From Vibrio europaeus (lineage in GTDB: Bacteria > Pseudomonadota > Gammaproteobacteria > Enterobacterales > Vibrionaceae): a stretch of 64,000 nt of DNA. Shown piece after piece: positions 8,111 through 15,128 of this stretch; position 1 is the stretch's first letter, and each line of letters starts with the position of its first letter. The position numbers were made by a program, and so were the translations under genes. The notes beneath the pieces are model-generated. The model made no database searches. It worked only from the letters and a program-made list of their open reading frames with translations, and was not told where the DNA came from. Location: positions 1,674,001 to 1,738,000 of the forward strand of contig NZ_LUAX01000007.1 in the NCBI RefSeq assembly GCF_001695575.1, given 5' to 3'.

Positions 8111-8908
8111 GTGAACTGTGTGAAGACATTAAAACGCTATCAATATGAAAGGTATGCAGTACTTTGTAACCTCGCCTACCGGCCCGCCCTTCGTCAAACC
8201 CAATATGGCTTTTCGCCAAAAGGGCAAAGAGTTATCTGTAATCGTTTTGGCCAGCCAATGATTCGAGTGCTCTGGCATCAAGATAAAGAAGAGGCGATTG
8301 TTGTTATCAAGGGCTCTCATAATCCTTACGATTGGCTGCTAAATCTCGCACTATGGAGACGTAGTTGCCAGCAGTTTGACCTTCCATACTCTATTCATAC
8401 GGGGTATCACTTTTTACTTCGCCAAGAGAGCCAATCTAGCCAAAATGAAGAACCATTGGGTGCTAGCGTAATTGAAAAATTATTTACTACGCTTGAAAAA
8501 TTGGTTTCTGACGGAAAACGAATTACCTTTACTGGCCATTCATCAGGTGGTGCTTTAGGCTGCGTACTCGCCGATAAGTTAGAAAGACAAATCCCTAAAA
8601 GCGTCAAGCGGGTCGTGACGTTTGGTCAACCGGCAATTGGGGGATATCAGTTTGGCCGTAACTACCTTCTTTCTCATAAGACATATCGCATATGCTGCGA
8701 CTTAGATGTTGTCACTTTCCTTCCACCTGTACCAGTGGTCTATTCTCACGTTGGCAAAATGTTGTGGTTGTATAATGGCAAAATACACGAGAATACACCG
8801 ACATGGCGAAGGCTATTTCTATCAATAGTATCCTGGATCATGCGCCCCTTCTCGTACCACTTAATGTCTAAATATATCCGCAACAAAGATTTCTTTGATG
8901 AACGCTGA
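8111..8908 (+). CDS. Lipase class 3 family alpha/beta hydrolase
   Basis: This 265-residue protein has the nucleophile elbow TGHSSGGALG with Ser144 in G-H-S-x-G. It has a likely acid at Asp197/Asp199 (CCDLDVVTFLPP) and a C-terminal His250 (SYHLMSKY), the catalytic triad of fungal-type class 3 lipases. Upstream elements IVVIKGSHNPYDWLLNL and IHTGYHFLL are also typical of the family. No signal peptide is present, so it is probably cytoplasmic, acting on internal glycerolipids or esters (inference). Translation starts at GTG 8111. The preceding hypothetical gene is co-directional, but the 68-nt gap leaves an operon uncertain. Confidence 0.82.
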   Translation: MNCVKTLKRYQYERYAVLCNLAYRPALRQTQYGFSPKGQRVICNRFGQPMIRVLWHQDKEEAIVVIKGSHNPYDWLLNLALWRRSCQQFDLPYSIHTGYHFLLRQESQSSQNEEPLGASVIEKLFTTLEKLVSDGKRITFTGHSSGGALGCVLADKLERQIPKSVKRVVTFGQPAIGGYQFGRNYLLSHKTYRICCDLDVVTFLPPVPVVYSHVGKMLWLYNGKIHENTPTWRRLFLSIVSWIMRPFSYHLMSKYIRNKDFFDER

Positions 8909-9192
8909 TGAGAACTTCGCCCAAAAATCGAACTGGACAATGAAAGCAATGTTTTTTTACGCCTCAAAATAATATAAATTGGCTCAATGGTATTTGACGT
9001 TATTGATATTACACCTATTAAAACTTACTAGTAGTTAACTGTGTATAGTTCGAATTTGAGCCTAGTTCAAAACTTTAGCCATCTAGAAGTAAACAACCAT
9101 TGACAGCAATGTGCCTATGTCAATATTATGTCAAAACTTTGCACTATCCCATGCGGAATAATTTGTTTACACACTAGAGGTCGGTAGTACGT

Positions 9193-10038
9193 ATGATTCT
9201 CTCCACTAAGCAGCAGTTTGTGGATTGCCTTTCAATGAATGAGGATTCTCAATACATTGGTACCTATAAGAGCTTAACGCTCAACAGTGTATACCAACCT
9301 ATTTTCGATGCTGACGATAACATTATCGGAGTTGAAGCCTTAGTCCGTATTGAAGACTCCGTTAAAGGTACTATCAGACCCGATCAGTTTTTTCATAACC
9401 AGCAAATCGATTTTGATGACAAGATTAATGTTGAGCGCCTGAGTAGAGTGATACACATCCGCAACTTTGCGCGCTCACAGTATCGCCACCTCAACTTGTT
9501 CCTAAACGTCTTACCATCTGCGGGTGAGTATTTCGCTTTAGAAAACATCGATTCAAGTTTACTTTCTCAACGCTTAAAAGCCTTAAATCTTGAGAACTCA
9601 CAGCTAATTATGGAAGTTGTTGAGCTTGATGCTTCTAATGAAGATAACCTAAAGTTGGCGATGAAAAAGTTATCCGAGTGTGACTTCAATATTGCCGTCG
9701 ATGACTTTGGCGTTAATGCGTCAAACCGGCACCGGGTAGAGAGGTTAAAACCAGACATCGTTAAGCTCGATCGTTCTCTGCTTATTTCGTACATGACAGG
9801 CGATCAATTCCCGTTATTGTCTGCTGTTAAGCTTGCCAAGAATCTTGGCGCAAAAGTCGTCGTTGAAGGCATTGAGACTCGACAACACCTTGATGCTATG
9901 CGAAGCCTAGAAATCGATCTGTACCAAGGATATTTTCTCGCTCTTCCAGAGCCACTACCCGCAGTATATGACGATGAGACTAACAATTTTAGTTCACTTG
10001 GTGACCCAAGTATCGTCTACCGCCAATCATATCGATAG
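9193..10038 (+). CDS. Stand-alone EAL domain protein (c-di-GMP phosphodiesterase)
   Basis: This 281-residue protein is a single EAL domain with no sensory or membrane part. The residues needed for metal and c-di-GMP binding appear kept: GVEALVRI (EAL motif E), LFLNVLPS (Asn), LIMEVVE (Glu), AVDDFGVN (Asp-Asp, although the usual DFGTG loop is DFGVN), VKLDRSLL (Lys), VVEGIET (Glu) and QGYFLALP (Gln). It is therefore probably an active phosphodiesterase, though loop 6 is altered and a binding-only role is possible. It is monocistronic; the 284-nt gap upstream (8909-9192) is AT-rich and shows no other gene. Confidence 0.85.
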   Translation: MILSTKQQFVDCLSMNEDSQYIGTYKSLTLNSVYQPIFDADDNIIGVEALVRIEDSVKGTIRPDQFFHNQQIDFDDKINVERLSRVIHIRNFARSQYRHLNLFLNVLPSAGEYFALENIDSSLLSQRLKALNLENSQLIMEVVELDASNEDNLKLAMKKLSECDFNIAVDDFGVNASNRHRVERLKPDIVKLDRSLLISYMTGDQFPLLSAVKLAKNLGAKVVVEGIETRQHLDAMRSLEIDLYQGYFLALPEPLPAVYDDETNNFSSLGDPSIVYRQSYR

Positions 10039-10293
10039 ATCACCCACGAAAGCATTCCCCTTACCTATATATGATCTAGTTAATAGTTCTAAACGCTCAC
10101 CTATCATAGATATTTACATCTTAAAAACGAATTAACTACACGATCTTGTACGACTATTAATACTATTATTGATTTTTTGTTCTAGATCATCAGATGCTTA
10201 ACTATCGCTCGTGCCACAGCATAGAATTCTGTACATTCCTTTACATAGTTTGAAACAGTTTGTTTATATTTTTAATATCTTGAGGAGATTTCT

Positions 10294-11661
10294 ATGCTGG
10301 AGCTCTTAATTGGCTTAGCCGTCACTGTTGCAGTGGGTTATTTCATTGTTAAAGGCTACAAACCCGCTGGCGTACTTTTGACCGCAGGTGTGTTACTACT
10401 CATCCTTACTGGCTTAATCGGACACACAGTTCTTCCTGCTAAGGTCGCATCAACAGGTAACATGTTCACTGATGCGCTAGAGTACGTTAAATACATGCTT
10501 CAGTACCGCGGTGGCGGCCTTGGTATGCAAATCATGCTACTTTGTGGTTTCGCTTCTTACATGACGCATATTGGCGCTAACAATGTTGTAGTAAAACAGT
10601 TTTCTAAGCCACTATCCTTCATCAAATCTCCTTACGTTTTGCTCGTTGCTGCCTACATCGTAGCCTGCTTGATGTCTCTTGCTGTAAGTTCAGCAACAGG
10701 TCTGGGCGTTCTATTGATGGCAACGCTATTCCCTATGATGACGGCAATGGGCATTTCGCGCCCTGCTGCTGTTGCCGTCTGTGCTTCACCAGCTGCAATT
10801 ATCCTTTCACCTACATCGGGTGATGTGGTTATCGCCGCTGAGAAATCAGGCCTAGCGCTAGACGTATTCGCTGTTCAGACCGTACTTCCTGTATCGATCT
10901 GCGCAATTATTGTCATGTCTGCAGCGGCTTTCTTTTGGAACAAATACCTTGATAAGAAAGACAACTCTCCGATGGAACGCGTAGACGTTTCAGAGATTGA
11001 AGTGAATGCACCACCGTTTTACGCAGTATTACCGTTTCTACCAATCATCGGTGTTTTCTTGTTTAATGGCCGCACCATCCCTGGCCTAACGTTAGACATT
11101 TACACCATCGTAGTTCTTTCAATCTTTATTGGTGCCTTGGTTAACTTCGTTGTTAAGCGTTTTAACGGACAAAAAACACTCGAAGATCTTGAATCTTGCT
11201 ACCAAGGAATGGCGGATGCTTTCAAAGGCGTTGTAATGCTATTGGTTGCGGCAGGCGTATTTGCTCAGGGGTTGATGTCTATTGGTGCTATCGATAACCT
11301 ACTTCACCTTGCTGAGACAGCAGGCGCAGGCGGTATTGCACTAATGCTTATCCTTACAGGCTTAACTGTAGCGGCAGCTATCGCGACAGGCTCAGGTAAC
11401 GCTCCTTTCTATGCATTCGTTGAGCTAGCGCCTTCTCTGGCAGCTAAAATGGGCCTAAATCCAGCATTCTTGATTATCCCAATGCTACAGGCGTCTAACT
11501 TGGGTCGTACTATTTCCCCTGTATCAGGTGTTATTGTTGCGACGTCTGGTATGGCGAAAATCAGCCCATTTGAAGTCGTGAAACGTACCTCTGTGCCTGT
11601 ACTTTGTGGTTTAGCAACCGTTATCATTGGCACGCTAATCCTAGTACCAATGTCAGCATAA
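10294..11661 (+). CDS. dcuC: Anaerobic C4-dicarboxylate transporter DcuC
   Basis: This 455-residue integral membrane protein has about 12 helices and the DcuC family pattern throughout: VKGYKPAGVLLTAGVLLL, GLGMQIMLLCGFASYMTHIGA, SSATGLGVLLMATLFPMM, ASPAAIILSPTSGDVVIAAE and ATGSGNAPFYAFVELAP. DcuC exports succinate during fermentation or exchanges fumarate, malate and aspartate. TTGAGGAGA precedes the ATG by 6 nt. The 255-nt leader region (10039-10293) is AT-rich; I found no convincing FNR or CRP palindrome in it. The gene ends at a strong terminator shared with narP. Confidence 0.95.
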   Translation: MLELLIGLAVTVAVGYFIVKGYKPAGVLLTAGVLLLILTGLIGHTVLPAKVASTGNMFTDALEYVKYMLQYRGGGLGMQIMLLCGFASYMTHIGANNVVVKQFSKPLSFIKSPYVLLVAAYIVACLMSLAVSSATGLGVLLMATLFPMMTAMGISRPAAVAVCASPAAIILSPTSGDVVIAAEKSGLALDVFAVQTVLPVSICAIIVMSAAAFFWNKYLDKKDNSPMERVDVSEIEVNAPPFYAVLPFLPIIGVFLFNGRTIPGLTLDIYTIVVLSIFIGALVNFVVKRFNGQKTLEDLESCYQGMADAFKGVVMLLVAAGVFAQGLMSIGAIDNLLHLAETAGAGGIALMLILTGLTVAAAIATGSGNAPFYAFVELAPSLAAKMGLNPAFLIIPMLQASNLGRTISPVSGVIVATSGMAKISPFEVVKRTSVPVLCGLATVIIGTLILVPMSA

Positions 11662-11682
11662 TTTACGAAATCTTTATAAGAC

Positions 11683-11711
11683 AAGGGCGCTCATCTGAGC
11701 GCCCTTTTTTG
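11683..11711. terminator. Rho-independent terminator between dcuC and narP
   Basis: An 11-bp stem AAGGGCGCTCA / TGAGCGCCCTT (11683-11706, 2-nt apparent loop) runs into six T residues on the plus strand. It ends dcuC and lies just past the narP stop on the other strand. Confidence 0.88.
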
Positions 11712-11724
11712 TAATGAGTATGTG

Positions 11725-12357
11725 CTATTTAATTTCACCGTATCGCTCTAGATAGAGCACGGTTGCCGCTGTACGAGAAGGAACCTGTAGCTTTTTGAGT
11801 AGACTCTTCATATGTACCTTAACGGTAGATTCAGAGATAAACAGTGTATCGGCGATTTGCTTATTTCTAAGCCCTTTCGCGACTTCTTTGAGGATCTGCA
11901 TCTCACGGTCAGTGAGTTCGTCAAACACGGTTGTGCTATTTTCTCGCTCTGCTAAATATCTGGCGACTTCTTTACTGTAAGATTTATTACCTTGTAAAGA
12001 TAATTTTAGTAACTCTATTAGCTCATCTGGTTCAGTATCTTTTAAGAGGTACCCGTCTGCACCTGCCTGAACAATCGCTTCGATGTCTGCAGGGCTGTCT
12101 GAGACTGTCAAAATGACAATCGTCGCATCACAGTCATCGGCACGCAGAGCGTTTAATGTGTCTAAACCCGACATCCCTTTCATGTTCAGATCGAGTAAAA
12201 TCAAGTCTGGTTTATGTTCATGATTTTGTGCGACAGCCTCAGCGCCGTTACTGGCTTCAGCGACTACGTTAAATTCATCTTCAAAACTCAGCAATTGGTT
12301 GATACCGCGGCGCATCAATGGATGGTCGTCGACCAATAAAACTCTATACTCTGTCAA
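11725..12357 (-). CDS. narP: Nitrate/nitrite response regulator NarP
   Basis: This 210-residue protein of the NarL/FixJ class has a receiver domain with acidic pocket VDDHPLMRRG, phospho-acceptor Asp in LILLDLNMKGMSG, Thr in IVILTVSDSP and Lys in YLLKDTEP. A C-terminal LuxR-type helix-turn-helix follows (LTDREMQILKEVAKGLRNKQIADTLF, split here only for description). It overlaps the 3' end of narQ by 14 nt, so kinase and regulator are co-translated. Position directly opposite napF, together with a 7-2-7 heptamer site there, argues that its main target is the nap operon. NarP rather than NarL is inferred from the NarQ partner and from the usual Vibrio gene order. Confidence 0.92.
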   Translation of the reverse strand: MTEYRVLLVDDHPLMRRGINQLLSFEDEFNVVAEASNGAEAVAQNHEHKPDLILLDLNMKGMSGLDTLNALRADDCDATIVILTVSDSPADIEAIVQAGADGYLLKDTEPDELIELLKLSLQGNKSYSKEVARYLAERENSTTVFDELTDREMQILKEVAKGLRNKQIADTLFISESTVKVHMKSLLKKLQVPSRTAATVLYLERYGEIK

Positions 12358-14089
12358 TGTTTGAATCCTTTATCTTTGGATACTCTAAATATACTTCACA
12401 CCCTTGTTCAGGATTAGTGGAGATACTCAACTCACCATTTAGCCGAGAGGCTCGCTCTTGCATGATGCTTAAACCGTAATGATTGGCTTTTTCCGTGGTT
12501 GAGTCAAAGCCTACGCCGTCGTCACGAACCGCTACTTTGATATGGGTATCACTTTCGTTGCACTCTATTGTTATTGTCTTGGCGTTCGCATGCTTGATCG
12601 CATTGGTTGTAGCCTCACGAATCAATTGCAGCAAATGCACTTGCTGATTAGTATCGAGCTCGATTGAAGAGAGCTCATTGGTTAATTTAATTTCTGCGTC
12701 TGTCTGGTCAGATAGCTGTTCTGTCATTGTATGTAACGCCGAGCCAAAACTGCCTTCTTTAATTGACAGTCTAAATGTCGTTAGTAGTTCTCTAAGCTGG
12801 GTGTAAGCAGCCGACAAACCAGTATCAAGCTCGGCAAGGACAGGCGTTGTCTTGGCTAGCTCTGGCGTTTCAGGAAGCTTTTTCATACCTCGCTTTAAAA
12901 TAGAAACTTGTATTTTCAAATACGAAAGAGCCTGAGCGAGAGAATCATGCAGCTCACGAGCGATTGTGGCACGCTCTTCCATCACCAATAGCTGCTCAGC
13001 TTGCCTTTGCGCCTGATTGTAATATACCGCACGGGATAATATCTGTACAAAGTTGTCAATCAATGCTTGATCTGGGCACGGTAATGAGACCTTCCAATAC
13101 AGGGTACCGAGCTCGATACCATCTAAAGAAAGCGTCTGACTCTGACATTGCTTGGTGCATTTCTTACACCCGTCACCTTCAGTCAATAAAATCGGTCTTT
13201 CACCGGGCTCATTGATTTCCAATCGTACTGACGTGATCCCTTCTAGGCTAACAATATGCTTTAAAATTGCTGAGAAATTATCTTGTGTGATTCGTGAAAC
13301 CGTAAGCTCTTGTGAAGATTGATAGAGAACACGCAACGAATCATTAGCATGTTGGAGCTTTTGGGTTTTCTCATTGACGGCCTGCTCTAGCCCTCGATAA
13401 AGGCTTCCAAGATCCCTTGCCATTTTATTGAAAGCTTTGGACAAGATACCCATTTCATTTTCACTGTCGATATTCAGTGCGATGTTGAAAGAACGCGATT
13501 GAATTTGCTCACTCGCAATAACCAGCGAGTTTAGCGGCTTAACGATATGCTTACGGGTGTAGTGGACAATGAAGATACTGATCAGTAGCACTCCACCGAG
13601 TCCTAAACCGCCTACCCAAGCTAAGGAAATGAGTTTTTTTTCTGAATAATCTTGAAGCTTAAAAACAAAGGAATCGATCTGATTTACAAAGCCAGCGACC
13701 AAGACCAAATATCGGTCTCTTTCATGGCCTTTCAGTACATGCTTTAGCTCGTGCCAACGTACGATGAGCCGATAATAATCATGTGTAATGTCTTCAGGCA
13801 CAGCCCAATTCTGTAGCGCTTTCATCGAGTCTGAGTAAATCGAGCGTTCAAACTGAACAATATGCGTCGAATAGTCTACCGATTCAGACTGGATATCATG
13901 AGCAAGTCGGTAACTTTGCATCCGCATTGAACCCGCTACGTTGACCGCTTCCGCATCGTTCAAACTTGAAGCTAGAGTAAAAATTGCGAACCCGGTTGTA
14001 GTTACAGACAAAAGCAAAATTAGCACCATTGCTTTTGCAACCGTAGTGGTTACAGAGCTTTTCACATTTTTTAACACTCGAACATTCAA
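12344..14089 (-). CDS. narQ: Nitrate/nitrite sensor histidine kinase NarQ
   Basis: This 581-residue sensor has TM1 at about 20-40 and then the periplasmic P-box (residues 46-63, core NVAGSMRMQSYRLA) that binds nitrate. TM2 lies near 148-173. A HAMP domain and S-helix follow, then a central module with the cysteine cluster GCKKCTKQCQS known from NarX/NarQ. A HisKA_3 dimerisation helix (ERATIARELHDSLAQALSYL) and an HATPase domain (DDGVGFD, HYGLSIMQERA) complete it. It is the first gene of narQ-narP, divergent from napF, with FNR-like and NarP-like sites in the 230-nt region between them. Length and architecture are normal for the family. Confidence 0.95.
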   Translation of the reverse strand: MNVRVLKNVKSSVTTTVAKAMVLILLLSVTTTGFAIFTLASSLNDAEAVNVAGSMRMQSYRLAHDIQSESVDYSTHIVQFERSIYSDSMKALQNWAVPEDITHDYYRLIVRWHELKHVLKGHERDRYLVLVAGFVNQIDSFVFKLQDYSEKKLISLAWVGGLGLGGVLLISIFIVHYTRKHIVKPLNSLVIASEQIQSRSFNIALNIDSENEMGILSKAFNKMARDLGSLYRGLEQAVNEKTQKLQHANDSLRVLYQSSQELTVSRITQDNFSAILKHIVSLEGITSVRLEINEPGERPILLTEGDGCKKCTKQCQSQTLSLDGIELGTLYWKVSLPCPDQALIDNFVQILSRAVYYNQAQRQAEQLLVMEERATIARELHDSLAQALSYLKIQVSILKRGMKKLPETPELAKTTPVLAELDTGLSAAYTQLRELLTTFRLSIKEGSFGSALHTMTEQLSDQTDAEIKLTNELSSIELDTNQQVHLLQLIREATTNAIKHANAKTITIECNESDTHIKVAVRDDGVGFDSTTEKANHYGLSIMQERASRLNGELSISTNPEQGCEVYLEYPKIKDSNIDRV

Positions 14090-14133
14090 ACCTTAAATAG
14101 AAAACTTGCGATTAAATACTAAGCTTATTAGTA

Positions 14134-14169
14134 ATTGTCGCGACAATATGTGATCACTTACGCGTAAGT
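14134..14169. promoter_or_regulatory. Two perfect 14-bp palindromes in the narQ-napF control region
   Basis: ATTGTCGCGACAAT (14134-14147) and ACTTACGCGTAAGT (14156-14169) are each fully self-complementary, CGCG-centred, and 22 bp apart centre to centre, about two helical turns. They do not match the NarP heptamer or the FNR consensus. The regulator is unknown. Confidence 0.4.
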
Positions 14170-14172
14170 TTG

Positions 14173-14186
14173 TTGATCTAAAACAA
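14173..14186 (+). promoter_or_regulatory. FNR-like site upstream of napF
   Basis: TTGATCTAAAACAA matches the FNR consensus TTGAT-N4-ATCAA at nine of ten positions. It lies about 140 nt before napF and 28 bp (centre to centre) from the NarP-like site, the same order (FNR distal, NarP proximal) as in the E. coli napF promoter. Confidence 0.6.
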
Positions 14187-14199
14187 TTTTAGTCGGCTT

Positions 14200-14215
14200 T
14201 ACCCCCAAGGGGGTA
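14200..14215 (+). promoter_or_regulatory. NarP-type 7-2-7 heptamer pair upstream of napF
   Basis: TACCCCC-AA-GGGGGTA is a perfect inverted repeat in the 7-2-7 arrangement used by NarP (TACYYMT-N2-AKRRGTA); only the inner base of each heptamer departs from consensus. It lies about 105-120 nt before napF, next to the FNR-like site. Confidence 0.65.
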
Positions 14216-14319
14216 TTTATACAAATATGTCAAAACCTACAATTCATGTAAGGATAAATTACAACTTATGAACAGTTATTTAGTCATAAAAACAACATCT
14301 AACAAACTTGGGTAAGAGA

Positions 14320-14802
14320 GTGGTAGACCTTACTAAAAGACGGCTATTTTCAAAACGTCTCGTTGTCGATAACACTATTCGTCTACCTTGGCTTGTGAAC
14401 AGTGCCGAATTTACTGACTTGTGCACACGTTGTGGTAAGTGCAGTGAAGTCTGTGAAACAAACATAATTATTAAAGGTGACGGTGGTTATCCTCAAATCG
14501 ATTTTTCTCGCGGCGAGTGCACATTTTGTTATCAGTGCGCTGATGTATGCCCAGAACCATTATTTGCCGATGAACAATCTTTACCTTGGAATGCTAAAGC
14601 CTCAATCAATGAGGCATGTTTAGCGAAGCAAAATGTCGAATGCCGAAGCTGTGGCGATATGTGTGACACCATGGCAATTAAGTTCAAACTAGAAATAGGC
14701 AAAGTCGCACAACCCAATTTAGAGCTTGATGAATGTACAGGATGTGGAGCTTGCGTAGCAGTTTGCCCTACTTCATCCATCAATGTGAGCAATTTAGTTT
14801 AA
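14320..14802 (+). CDS. napF: Ferredoxin-type protein NapF
   Basis: A cytoplasmic iron-sulfur protein of 160 residues that assists maturation of NapA. Cluster motifs are LCTRCGKCSEVCETN and CTFCYQCADVCPEP, then a non-standard third group (ACLAKQNVECRSCGDMC), and last CTGCGACVAVCPTS. This is the usual NapF pattern, including the irregular third cluster. The GTG at 14320 gives MVDLTKRRLFSKR, a normal NapF N-terminus; a TTG at 14308 would add four residues. It is the first gene of napFDABC plus a small membrane gene, preceded by FNR-like and NarP-like sites. The gap to napD is 14 nt. Confidence 0.92.
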   Translation: MVDLTKRRLFSKRLVVDNTIRLPWLVNSAEFTDLCTRCGKCSEVCETNIIIKGDGGYPQIDFSRGECTFCYQCADVCPEPLFADEQSLPWNAKASINEACLAKQNVECRSCGDMCDTMAIKFKLEIGKVAQPNLELDECTGCGACVAVCPTSSINVSNLV

Positions 14803-14816
14803 TACGGAAGAAGTTT

Positions 14817-15128
14817 ATGTCACTGAACGAAGTGCATATTTCGAGCTTAGTCGTGCATTGTTCGCCAGAACATCTCGGTGAAGTGAAATCTCAAATTGAG
14901 CAGTATGACAATGCTGAAATCTACGGAGACAGCCCTGAAGGCAAGATCGTAGTGGTATTGGAAACTGAGAACCAAGGCTTTATCACCGACACGATCGAAA
15001 CCATTAATAATCTCCCAAATGTGTTGAGTACGGCTTTGGTTTATCACCAAATCGAAACCGGTCTCGACGACGAATCACAAAATAACAACACTGGAACTCA
15101 ATATTCCCAAACCGAGGGTGAAGTATGA
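14817..15128 (+). CDS. napD: NapA chaperone NapD
   Basis: A small cytoplasmic chaperone of 103 residues that binds the twin-arginine signal peptide of NapA and holds back export until the cofactor is loaded. The ferredoxin-like fold is recognisable from EVHISSLVVHCSPEHLGEV, NAEIYGDSPEGKIVVVLE and the NLPNVLSTALVYHQIE strand-helix end. A polar tail of about 20 residues (rich in D, N, Q) follows. The ATG at 14817 has GGAAG upstream. It overlaps napA by 4 nt (ATGA), fitting co-translational hand-over of chaperone and client. Confidence 0.93.
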   Translation: MSLNEVHISSLVVHCSPEHLGEVKSQIEQYDNAEIYGDSPEGKIVVVLETENQGFITDTIETINNLPNVLSTALVYHQIETGLDDESQNNNTGTQYSQTEGEV

